Shown: one piece after another, positions 21,218 through 31,500 of the stretch | How the letters are laid out: each line of letters opens with the position of its first letter | Position numbering within the stretch: position 1 is the stretch's first letter | Made by a program: the position numbers and the translations under genes | Origin: Chaetomium olivaceum | Taxonomy: Eukaryota > Ascomycota > Sordariomycetes > Sordariales > Chaetomiaceae | Assembly (NCBI GenBank): GCA_039881045.1 | Contig: JAYWVB010000017.1 | Coordinates: forward strand, 186,001 to 250,000 | Length of the DNA: 64,000 nt | Reading direction: 5' to 3' | Notes under the pieces: generated by a model | What the model saw: the letters and a program-made list of their open reading frames with translations, nothing else | Database searches by the model: none | What the model was told of the DNA's origin: nothing

Positions 21218-22755
21218 ATGGACGTATTCCGCTTTTTCCGTCCATCAGGAGGTGTGTTGTCAAACTTCCTAACCAAGCGAGCACGTCAGAAGTGAGCCCA
21301 TGGAGCCCCACTAAGGCCAATGTGCTGATTATTGTTCCGGGAGCCGCAGAACCCAAGGAGGACCGGATTGGTAAACGGCGAGCCCAGGTGCGACGGGCAC
21401 AGCAGTATGTGCAACCTACCTTATTTAGCGTGGCTTATCAGTCACGGAGCTGCCATAACTTGACCCTTCCGGCCGCTCATCGTTGGATCAGGACCTACCG
21501 TCTCCGCAAGGACCAGTACACCAAATCCCTCGAGAATGAAGTTAGCCGGCTGCGAACCGTCGAAACGGATCTGCTGCGGGAGACTCAGCATCTCCAAGAC
21601 ACCATTCAGGCACTAGGGAACCTCCTGGCCGATCGTGGGGTAGATGTCGACCTCCATGTACCGTCCGACTCAGCGAGCGAGGGAAGACCGACATGGCCAA
21701 GCACGCCTCTAGCTGCTAGTCACCTTATAGCGGAGCAGCCCCCAGTTGCCCAACTCGGTGTGCCTCGAGCTCTGCCAGCTGGCGATACATCCTCTTTCTG
21801 GCCCGAATTCTGGCAGGAGCCCCCTTCCGCTAACGGTCCCGTCATCGCTCCCGACTATCTTACCCCTAGCCCAAGCGACCGCCAAGTCATTGCTGTTCCT
21901 GCAGTGCCCAACCATGTGCCCAGCCATCAGAAGCCCCAAAACGGCGATGCAGACACTGCAACAACCATGGGAATGGAGTTCGTGCTAGCGCAAGTCCACC
22001 TACTCCCCATCCCGCAACTAACCCCATCACCACCACCACCACCACCACTAACCCACAAACAGCCTCGAAGCGCCCTGCCTCCCGCACCTCCACGGCGACC
22101 CAAGCAACCCCGACCAGCCATGCGGCCACGCCCTAACTGTATCCTCCCAACTGCTCGCCATCTCGCCCCTGGCATCATCCGCCTTGCCATCGACAACAAC
22201 ACACCCCCCATCATCGCCCTGGCCATCCCCATCGCCACCATCGCCATTGTCACCGTTACCACCAACACCCAAAACCCTCCACGACGCCTGCGCCAAGACG
22301 CCCGCGTCCATCCTCGACCGGTTGCTGACCCTGTCGGCGGGTCTGGATGTTGCCGCTGATGAGGTGACGCCGGTGCGGGCTTGGCATCGCATTCGGGGGC
22401 TGCCGGGTTTTGAGAAACTTGGCGGGGAGGGCGTGAGGGTTTTGATGGGGCGGTTGGGGGCGGTTGTTAAATGCCATGGGTGAGTTTCTTTCTTTTTTCT
22501 TTTCTCTTTTTTCTGTTTTTTTCCCTTTTTTCTCTCTTCTTTTTCTTTTCTTTCCTTCTTTATCTTTTTGTTTTTTTTGTTTCTCTCTTTTTTGGTGAGA
22601 AGTATGGCGGGTTATATGGTGCCCGCTAGGCCTTGCATCATGTATGCTGTTCGATTGCTGACTATGGTTGAATCAGGTTTGGGGCTGTGGTTAAAGAAGC
22701 CGTTTTTGAAAATTTGTTGCGGGAAGTGTTTGCGGAGAGGAGAAAGAGGATCTGA
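21218..22755 (+). CDS. bZIP transcription factor, frame interrupted in a low-complexity linker
   Basis: Exon 1 (21218-21251) begins MDVFRFFRPSGE; a 38-base intron with a CTAAC branch leads to exon 2 at 21290. A second intron (21405-21491) splits the basic region, and splicing gives KRRAQVRRAQQTYRLRKDQY followed by a leucine-zipper heptad series (SLENEVSRLRTVETDLLRET). The last intron (22481-22676) is pyrimidine-rich and joins GAVVKCHG to FGAVVKEAVFENLLREVF before the TGA at 22753-22755. The C-terminal part (HDACAKTPASILDRLLTL; RAWHRIRGLPGFEKLGGEGV) is well ordered. Between about 21980 (after GMEFVLA) and 22128 (before HALTVSSQLL) the frame changes, in a Pro/Thr-codon-rich stretch with a CCA repeat. 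Either an unrecognised intron or two indels lie there. It probably acts as a nuclear DNA-binding regulator; the target genes are unknown. The neighbouring divergent cyclase-like gene is one candidate. Confidence 0.75.
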
Positions 22756-23541
22756 GAAGTGACGGAGATAAGGGGGGATGGAAGACAAACTAACTCACTA
22801 TCGTCCCGGTGCGGTTGTGAGAAGACAAGTTAAGGTTTACCGGGTATATTTCGTCGCGGCGTTGAAAAGTTTGGGGCCATTTGCATTTCTAATACTAAGA
22901 ATCCAAGATTGTCGTCAAAACTGTTTGGGAGAGAAATGCCAAGTTTGACAGTCACCTCACTCCATTTCCATCACATGGGAATGATGCAAGTCACGGAACT
23001 CGGTAGGCATTCTTCGGCCAAAGAATGAAATGGACTAGCCAGATATGTAAAATGAAATTGGATGGTGGTGGCAGAGCTAGGCTTGATGAGGGGGCTGAGC
23101 CACGAGCCAGCGGCTTTCCACGAGGCTCACAGGGAGTTTATTTAAACGCTTAACCAAACTTGGGCGTCTACGGGGGTCCCATTGGCTCATTTGTCCCGTT
23201 TGGCTAACGGCAACGGCCTGGGCAGGGCTTTGATGGCCAAGTTGGGACTGCGGCTGATAGGTACGACAGTGAAATGCCAGCTCAACTGATCAATGATAAA
23301 CCTTCAACTCGCAGATCCCATCCTATCTCTTGAAGTCATCATCATATCAGCCCAAGAGTTGAACCTCGACAGTTCGTTGATTAAATTGGTTGCCATCTCG
23401 AACACAATCCCATACACATCAACTATTTTGTTAAATAATCACAATTTATTTCATTATTTTTTACTTTTACAAGTTTACAACCCACGTCTTGGTGCTATAC
23501 CCAAAATAACACCAAGGCCACTCTCCCTTCAACATACAGCC
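22756..23541. promoter_or_regulatory. Intergenic region and presumed promoter of the ankyrin gene
   Basis: No gene supported. The frame of the ankyrin gene stays open upstream to 23293, but that part is AT-rich and lacks protein-like order, so it is treated as leader. Confidence 0.4.
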
Positions 23542-25368
23542 ATGGAGACACCAACACAAGAGGCTACCACAGCCAAACCACCTCCGCCGACTCCCCCGGC
23601 AGCAACCGACGCCAGCCTCTCCAACGACGGATCATCCTCCTCTACCGAAACCGGCACCGACGTGATATGTTCCCCCCGCGAACATGTCCCCCTTCCCACC
23701 CCGTGGGACGTCCTCCTCCTCAACACCCTCAACAACTTCATCCACCCCCCAACCCACCGCACCAACCCGTCCAACCCAGACGACGTCGACCCGCTCCCGC
23801 TCTACACCCCAACCGACTCCTCTCAACCCACCACCAACCCAACCGACGACCCCTCCACCGCCCTCTTCGCCCTCCTCACAACCCACCACCGCCGCACCAT
23901 CACCCGCGCCCTCCGCCTGCCCCTAACCACCCAACCCCGCGCCCCCCGCTCAACAACAACAACACACAAAAACAACCGCAACCGCAACCGCAACCACAAC
24001 CATCCCTGGGCCCACCCCTCCCCTTTCCACGACACCCCCGGCACCCTAGCACACCCGCGGCCCATCACCCCACCCCCCACGCCCGGCACCCTGACTTCAG
24101 AAGAGCGCTACACCCTCCAACAGCAACTCATCACCGCCTTCTTCCACGCCATATCCCACCACCGCGACCCGGCCCTGGTCGCCCGCTTCGTGCGGGAGGG
24201 GATCGTCTCGCCTGACGTGCCTGACGAAGGCGGGCGGACACCGCTGATGGCGGCCGTGGAGGCGGGGAGCGGGAGCGTGGTCTGTGTGCTGGTGGGTCTG
24301 GGGGCGGGGGTGGATGCCTGGTCGGGTGGTGGTGGGAATAATGGGAATAATGGTGGTGGTGGTGCGGTGGGGGTGGAGGGTGCGAACTTGAAGCAGCGCA
24401 CGGCGTTGATGGTGGCGGCGGGGAGGGGGAATTTGGCGTTGGTCAAGTTGTTGGTTGGGGAGCTCGGCGCGGATGATGGGTTGGTGGCGCCGGATGGGCA
24501 GCTTGCGTTGCGCCTGGCGGCGGATGGCGGGCATAGGGAGGTGGTGGAGTATTTGCCGGCAAGGAGGGGCGGTGCGTGGAAGAGGTGGAGGGTGCATCAT
24601 GCGGGTGCGGTGGCGAGGGCGAAGAAGGCGGTGGTGAAGGTGGGCTGGTTTGGGGCGATTCTGGTGTTTTATATGCCCAAGTTGTTTTTGTGGGATGCGC
24701 CCAAGCATGTGGTGGTTAAGCCGCTGGGTAAGGCGTGCAAGTACTGCTGGAAGAACAAGCATAAGTTTGGCGGGTGGTGTAAGAAACAGGCGACGGCGCT
24801 CCCAGGTAGAGCGAAGAAGGCGGGGAAAAAGGTCTGGGAGAGCGCGAAGAAGGTGCCGAAGGAGGTGTGGCGGACGGTCAAGGCGATTCCCGGGGCGGTC
24901 AAGAAGCTGTTGAAGGCGCTGTGGGAGGTCATCGCTAAAATACCGGCGGCCATGAAGAAGCTTTGCGTGTGGATCTGGGAGAGCCTGAATAGGATTGGAA
25001 AGGCGGTTGGCCACGTCTTTATGCGAGTCATGGCGCTGCTTCACACGGCTGTTGCCGCCGTGCTCGACTTCTTCAGGAACATCAAGCTCAAGGATGTGTG
25101 GAACGGGGTCTGCGATGTCGTTCAGGCCATCTTCCGCGGTCTGCCGCGCGCGATATGGAAGGTGGTCTCGTCGCTTGGGATTGTGGTGGCGGGCATCATC
25201 ATCGGGATCTTTGGGCTTACGGGGAAGATCATCATCTTCTTTTTCGAGGCGCTATGGTACGTTGCCAAGTATGTACCGCGGCAACTGGGGGTTATCGTCT
25301 CGGGGATGTGGGCGTCCATCGCGAAGGGGTATCATGAGATCATGGTCTGGATTGATCCCAAGCACTGA
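23542..25368 (+). CDS. Ankyrin-repeat protein with long cationic amphipathic region and C-terminal membrane segments
   Basis: Single exon, 608 residues from the ATG at 23542, chosen because the protein-like Pro/Thr-rich start METPTQEATTAKPPPP begins there. An N-terminal low-complexity region contains an Asn/Arg/His run (NNRNRNRNHNHPWAHP). About residues 195-345 contain ankyrin repeats (DEGGRTPLMAAVEAGSGSVV; LKQRTALMVAAGRGNLALVK; DGQLALRLAADGGHREVVEY), with a Gly/Asn insert between the first and second. Then comes a Lys/Trp-rich amphipathic helix array (RAKKAGKKVWESAKKVPKEV; WRTVKAIPGAVKKLLKALWE; VIAKIPAAMKKLCVWIWESL). The last 80 residues hold hydrophobic segments (LGIVVAGIIIGIFGLTG; IIIFFFEALWYVAKY). 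This suggests a membrane-bound or membrane-acting protein with an ankyrin interaction face. No known effector domain is recognised. Confidence 0.8.
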   Translation: METPTQEATTAKPPPPTPPAATDASLSNDGSSSSTETGTDVICSPREHVPLPTPWDVLLLNTLNNFIHPPTHRTNPSNPDDVDPLPLYTPTDSSQPTTNPTDDPSTALFALLTTHHRRTITRALRLPLTTQPRAPRSTTTTHKNNRNRNRNHNHPWAHPSPFHDTPGTLAHPRPITPPPTPGTLTSEERYTLQQQLITAFFHAISHHRDPALVARFVREGIVSPDVPDEGGRTPLMAAVEAGSGSVVCVLVGLGAGVDAWSGGGGNNGNNGGGGAVGVEGANLKQRTALMVAAGRGNLALVKLLVGELGADDGLVAPDGQLALRLAADGGHREVVEYLPARRGGAWKRWRVHHAGAVARAKKAVVKVGWFGAILVFYMPKLFLWDAPKHVVVKPLGKACKYCWKNKHKFGGWCKKQATALPGRAKKAGKKVWESAKKVPKEVWRTVKAIPGAVKKLLKALWEVIAKIPAAMKKLCVWIWESLNRIGKAVGHVFMRVMALLHTAVAAVLDFFRNIKLKDVWNGVCDVVQAIFRGLPRAIWKVVSSLGIVVAGIIIGIFGLTGKIIIFFFEALWYVAKYVPRQLGVIVSGMWASIAKGYHEIMVWIDPKH

Positions 25369-26928
25369 GCTAGTTTATTTGGCTTTGGGGTTGGGCGTTG
25401 GGCGGCGAAGGGGCGGGGGCGGTTTTGTTTGATACCCAATGTGTCAGTTAGATCTTACATGTATTTAGATTCCATGGCCCAGCTTTCTATAATATCGTAA
25501 GACGGCTTCCTAGGTGAGTGATATTGTGACTTAACATTACATCGAGGCTCCGCCTGAAGCGCATGAACGCGGCAAAGAACTGGGGAGTTGAGAAGAGAGG
25601 GGTGGCACGGAGTGGAAACACGGTGAAAAAGCACGGCGGATACGTTCCTCACACACTCATGCCATGGAACGTGTCAAAGCAGGACGAGATGCGTAGGGTA
25701 TTATACTATATCTCTACAAATCCGCTCGACATCAGGCCCACCCAACCAGCACACAGCCGTCCAGGCCGTGGAAACCTCCGCCCAGGTCCTTTCCCTAAAG
25801 CCTATCCCGATTCCGTTCCTCCCTAGGGCTCCAAAGCCATGCTCTCCCCATCTAGAATGTAGACAAAACGGTCCCAAGAAGAACCGACACGAAGGTGGAT
25901 ATAAAAGGTAGCCAGCAGAGAAAAAGAATAAAGGAGAAGTGTGCCAGATGGCGGTGAAGAAAGGTATAAAGATATCCAATCATCCAGACAGATAAAAAGG
26001 GGAAGAATAATAGACGAAAAAATGGTATCCCCACCCACCACGAAGCTATATTCCCCGCCCATTTCCATTTCCATTCCCTTTTTTCCCATCACTCAATTCC
26101 CTTTGTGTGTTCGTGCCCAAATGTCCGTTGTGTCCCAGAGGCGGCCGACCGAAAACCGCCAAGCAAAGTGTGGCCGGCTGACCACGTCCAAAACAAATGA
26201 ACCTCCCTTGCATCTGGATATCCATCCCCTCCCCTCCGAGCTGCTGAAAAAGAAGCAAAAAAATTGCACCGCTCTCAGAATGAGAAGGCGGCATCCGAAG
26301 TAAATCAAAAGGTAACACACTCCAACCCTAGAAGAAGAACAAGCGGAAGAAGAGGAAAAGAGTAAAGTCGCTTTTAGGGGGCTCTCTGGTATAAATTGAG
26401 ACGCGCACACATTGGATAAAAAAAACGGTCAGGTAGACCAGGACAGGACAGACACCGCCAAATGACTTGGCGGTGGCGAGACAAATGAGATCGTAATTGT
26501 AGGAGACGTGGGTAACAACGCCGTGTTCAAACCCCTTGTATTTTTTAGCCTGGGTTGAGTGAAGTTCGAGAAGCCCGTGTGGGTATGGGCAAATAAAGTG
26601 TTGAAGGTGGTATCGAGGTTTGGTCGATTCTTTCCACCAAGATAGGGTTTGGAAGAATAACCCACGTTTGGGCCCTTGGACAGCTGATAGACGGCTTACT
26701 GGTAGGAGCGCATTGCGCGCTCTAGGAGTTCGTTTGCGGGACCGAAGACCGGGTGGAGTGTTGCGATGTATACGCCGTCGGAATCGTTGCCGGGGCGAGG
26801 TTCGCATCTTCCACCATCCCGGGTTCAGACTGTTGCGTCTGTCATATGCTTGACTAGCACGCGACCCAAGAATCCGAGGCGGAGCCAGTGTCGGCAATAG
26901 ATGGCTCGTGCTCGTCAAGGATGATCTC
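25369..26928. other. 1.56 kb between convergent ankyrin and bHLH genes
   Basis: The two genes end tail to tail here. Small open frames such as 25941-26303 (plus) and 26328-26918 (minus) lack protein-like order or splice support. It probably holds two 3' untranslated regions. Confidence 0.45.
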
Positions 26929-28504
26929 CTAAAACCGGGTGGGCTCAGCGGGCCGGTAGCCGTTAACCCTCGGCGGCTCGTACTGTACGCCTGTCATCGA
27001 TTCGGGCCCTTGGGGTGGCCCCGTGGGCGACTGAAGTGAGCGGAGCGGCGGAAGCTCTGGCGGGCGCGGTCGACCGTACTGGTCCTGGGCGTACGGATCG
27101 GCTACCGGCCGCGACTGCGGCGCCCCGTGCATCCGTTCCATTTCCCGCCGCAACATGTCGATCTCGTTCTGCTGCGTCGCGTTTATGTTCTGCAGTTGCC
27201 GAATCAAGTCGCTTTGGCGTTGATGTTCCGAGATGGCTTGCGTATTGTCAGTCTCAGTGAAACACGTGATCGAAATGATCCTGGTGGGTTGACTGACCTT
27301 TGGTAAGAATTTCCCACTTGGAAGCCTTGGAGCCCCTCTCCTGAGGCATCAGGTCCCGTAGCTGGTCAAAGAGCTCTTTCATCTCTGTCCGCCGCTTCCT
27401 TTCGGCTAGCTTATGGCTCACACGGAGCTCCGGCGTCCGGCTGTACGGCTGAGCACCGGCGTGGGCGGCCGCCTCCTCATTCCGTAGATCATCCAGTTGC
27501 TTATGCTGGAGTGTATGGTGGTGTACTGTCGAGTATTCGCCGGACGCGTTCGACAACCTTTGGTAAGGGTTGGCGTTCTCCTCTAGTCGTCGTTGCCCGG
27601 GCGAGCCTCGATTCAGTGGTGTACTGGCTGCTCGCGAAAGACTCGGCGATGCTGCTCCTTCTCGAGTCGATCAAGGATCCATTGGTACCATTGGTGGCTG
27701 ATGGCACCCTCTGGATCTCCTCCTCTGGAAACGCCCACGCTTGACCCTTGGTTGGCTCGGCGGCGCGAGCAATCTGGCTTGTCGCAGGCCCTGTGATGGC
27801 CGGCGCAATCCTCATGGTCTTTGGATGGCCGTCCGGGGTGCGCTCGGCACTTGGTTGATAACCGTTCGAGATACGGTGGACGGCTAAGTTGTCGGTACCG
27901 GTCCGCAGGTTCCTCTGCTGCTGTAGGGTCGTGTGAATCGAAGAGGTCGACTGGTTGTGGCTAGCGTAGGGCGAATTACCCAGCCTCATGTCGTGGAAGC
28001 CCTGGTTCATCCTGCTGTCCACGCTCTCCCTCCTCGACAAGGCCTCCGGAACATCCCCAGTCGCGAAGCCGGCGCTGTTTGGGGCCGAGTCCAGCGACTG
28101 CGTCCGGTCGAAGCGACGAGGGTCGGCACTTCCTGGCGACGTGGGCGAGACCATGGACGCCACACTCATGTTGCCATTGCCGGCTGTCGGGGAAACGAGC
28201 GGTTGGGGGAGGAGATGTGAAGTCGTGGCGGTGGGAGACGGCGTCTTGTCGACGGGCGAAGGCTGGAAGCCCGAGTGTGGGGGGCTCAGCACGCCCATAC
28301 CTGACGCAGCTGAGGTGTCTGCAATATGTTTTTGAGTAAGCCAATTGGTTCACGAGAGGCCATCAGGAGATTCCGGGAGATCGCACGTTTGCTCGATGCG
28401 TCAGTACTGGAGAAATACGCCGAGTCGCGGTGATCTTCGGGCGAGTTCAGCACGCCAGCCAGCCCAGCTGGAAATTTCTGGGAAGGGGGCCGTTGCTGGT
28501 CCAT
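26929..28504 (-). CDS. bHLH transcription factor, one internal frame break
   Basis: Exon 1 (28387-28504) encodes MDQQRPPSQKFPAGLAGVLN and continues to SSK; an 86-base intron (28301-28386) leads in frame to GVLSPPHSGFQPSPVDKTPS. The Ser/Pro-rich middle ends near SATNGTNGSLIDSRR. The bHLH region, RVSHKLAERKRRTEMKELFD then QLRDLMPQERGSKASKWEIL, has H, E and R at the positions that mark class B factors binding CACGTG. A 61-base intron (27237-27297) falls within helix 2; splicing gives WEILTKAISEHQ. The last exon (26929-27236) holds QLQNINATQQNEIDMLRREM, a likely coiled coil, and a proline-rich tail. The frame changes by one base between about 27600 and 27680, because the middle exon and the region upstream of the bHLH (GQRRLEENANPYQRLSNASG) are in different frames. 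No intron fits, so an indel is likely. Confidence 0.8.
27263..27268. promoter_or_regulatory. CACGTG E-box inside the bHLH gene's last intron
   Basis: A perfect palindromic CACGTG lies in the 61-base intron of a gene whose own basic region predicts CACGTG binding. Autoregulation is speculative; a six-base match occurs by chance about once in 4 kb. Confidence 0.25.
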
Positions 28505-31500
28505 GGTCGCATCTAAGAGCCGATATTAAGGTGGAAACTGCCCAACGAACCCGTCCGAATGCCGGGGTCACGGGCGGCGGTTTCTTGAAGCTTGGACAAG
28601 TTCTGATAACGCGGCCGTTCGTGATTCGAGACGGAAGTAAAAAGCCGGGAGCGAAAGAGAAAAAAAAAAAGACGTAGGGTAGGCAGGGGCGTTTGTTCAA
28701 GCCGGTGGTCGAGCCGAGTCGAATCGAGTGCTCAGTTTTGAACGGCAAGCCCCGCGGGAGACCAATGGGCTGTCGGGGCCGCAGTCCCGTCGGGAATGAA
28801 GCTTTGATGAATGCCGGCGCTAGATGGTAGGCAACTAAACTAAAAAAAGAGAGAGGTGATGGAAGGGAGGATTTAGGTCGGTGGGTGACTTGCGGAGTCG
28901 GGGGATGGTTCAAGTTCGCATCGCCATGTCTGGATGTAAGGTAGGGTGCGGGCTGGTTGGGGGGCAGATGCAATCTCGAAAAAGCGTGGTCGGGACTGGG
29001 GCGGAATGGGCGACAGGCGGCAATGGCCTTGAAGCGTGGACGGGCCAGCACGTTTTTCAAAGCAGCCAGCATCTGGTGCAGAGTGGAAAGCTGGGGCGGG
29101 TGCGCGCGTAGGTGGGGCGCGAGGAGCCCAAAGGGATGTGCGGCATTGGCTGGCATGGGGTGGAATTGATGGGCCCACTGTGCCCACGCCAAAAGATGGA
29201 CCCTCTTCAGCCACATGGTGTCTTCCGTGCGCTGGGTTCCCGGTACGTCGCACAGCACAGATGCTGCGTTCCAGCGTGCGGCCCCAATTGGATCGAGTTG
29301 AGCTGCGTGCCATGGAACCCACACGGTCTGAGGAGGTACCTCCTGTCCACGACCGCATTAGGCCCTAACCGCCCATCCGAAAAGGGCAGGAGCTCAACTC
29401 ACAGAGCCAAGGCGGACCACCAAGGCGTGCCGGGACCTGGGATGGCCTTGCGACCGTCGTGGATTCGCGTTCCACCGCCCGGCGGGTTTGCAGCGACAAT
29501 AAGGTAGTTCGGGACGACAACACCATCAGACAATCCAAGTTCCGTCCAGCCGGCGCGCTCAACCTCTCCGAGGACCCCGAGCCCGACGGGTTCCCGCTGG
29601 TTTAGAGAGACGTACATACATAGTGGTCGCACTTTTTTTTCGGCCTGCTGCAAGAATGCTGCTGTTGTCGTACAGCGTGTGGGGGTTGCAGCGATATGGC
29701 TGGTGGCCTGGATCACCACCACAGGGAGGGCGCCCTGAGCTGCCGGGGCGGGGGCCGAGAGCTCGACATCCCTTTTTGAGTTCGGATGTTTATGTCCAGT
29801 AGTGCCAGTATAAGTTATCGCGTGTCGGCGAGTCGACCCGTGCGCCTTACATAGTACTGGGTATTTCCTGGTTTACTGTGCACACAGTTATGCGATAGAT
29901 TGCCACGATTACCTCGTGCAAGAGATGACTGGAGGTCAGCGATCCCGACTTCAGGTGACACAACTCACCCCGTCTCCCTCATTGCCTGAGCTTGGTGGGT
30001 GTCAAGTGTTACGGGACAAGATCGGAGGTAGGAAGGCAAAACAGACTGACCGAGCTCAAGCTTTTCGAGGGAGGAAGTGACTGTGAGCTACAGTGCGTAT
30101 ACTCAACGCACAACACTGTGTTGATCCGAGGCGATGGCATCAACGCAACACCGATCCTGTGATACAAAAGAATGTGGATTCCGGCATGTGCCCTACTACA
30201 CGTGTAATAGAAATACGGAATGCGACGTCGGCCGACACGCTGCGAGAAATCTCGAGTGCGGTTCGCCGAGGCAGCCTTCCTCTTTTTCTTTAGGATCTTG
30301 CGAAACTGTGAGAGAGATACGGATGGTCCGCGGAGCGAAGAACGACTGAGAAATTGTGATCATGATGCGGGGTAGTACATACATACGGTACAGGTAGGGA
30401 CATAGGCGTGAACAGGCACGCTTATCTGGAGTAGTTGAGAGGTCAGTGCCGTATTACTGTGTAATCGTTTCATGGACATCAAAACTGAATTCAAGCGGAC
30501 CAGAACTACAGGCACCAGCCTCTATCGCTAACCAGCTGTGTGAGTACATGCCAGAAATAGGATACATATCCGCGAACGGAGCTTGGGGCGGCTCAGGTTT
30601 GCGCCGCCGTCCCCTTCGTGTACCATGAGATGACTGCCGGCTCAAAATTAACCTTTCCGCGACGCCGTAAAGCCAATGGGATGAATTGGGTGTCTCCCTT
30701 ACCATTTTTGATTGCTCTCTGGTCCTTGCAGGATCGCTTTCTTGCTTCGGGGTCGGGCCGGCATTCAGATCGGCTTACGCGGAAACTCGCAGCAAAAGAG
30801 CATCGGTTGCATTTAGAGAAGGCATGGCCCGCGCGTCGTGGCCTTTGAATGTCAGACGGAACATACAGATTACCTACAGTCAGTACATTGTCGCCAGATC
30901 TCGCCACTACCCGCGACCCGTCCGTTGAGGCCCGGCCAGTTGGAAGGCCAGGACAGGAGAGACGAGGCTGTTGTCCGCCTATCATCTATCATTATGGCAT
31001 CATGGGGCCGCTGCCGCTGCGGCAAATGCCGCACAAGACCGACAGCTTCGCAACAGGTCGTTTTCATCCCATCCAGCGGCACAGGACGCACGTAACGTTA
31101 ACGTTGTCAAAGTGATGGATTTGACAGGCGGCGGCTTTCTTCAGATATTCCCCGAAAAGTCGGTGCTGCTTTTCGTGACCGAGATGGGATCGGGAAGGTC
31201 CGAGGTCCCGCCCTGAAGCGAAATCCTTCGCCCCGTGGATTCCGGGCCTTTCAAAGGAAAGCGACGCAAGGTACCCGGTACATTTTGCCGATGTTCCCTC
31301 GCCGCATGGGAAGGGGGTTGCTGGCGATCCGGGGATGCAAAATTCGCACTAGCGCGAGTGACAACAGATCTCGACCCCACACATGCCCGCACAACACGCT
31401 CACATTCCACATTTTCCCTGCCGAGAGACGATTGGCGCGGCACGTGTCGTCGATGTGCCATGCCAATGCCCAAATTTCGGCCAAATCTCAAGACCCTGGC

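Noticed and set aside
24097..25044. 315-codon minus-strand frame opposite the ankyrin gene
   Set aside because: His/Pro/Arg-rich shadow of the ankyrin and Lys-rich coding sequence.
28401..29324. 307-codon minus-strand open frame
   Set aside because: No protein-like order and it overlaps the first exon of the bHLH gene in another frame.
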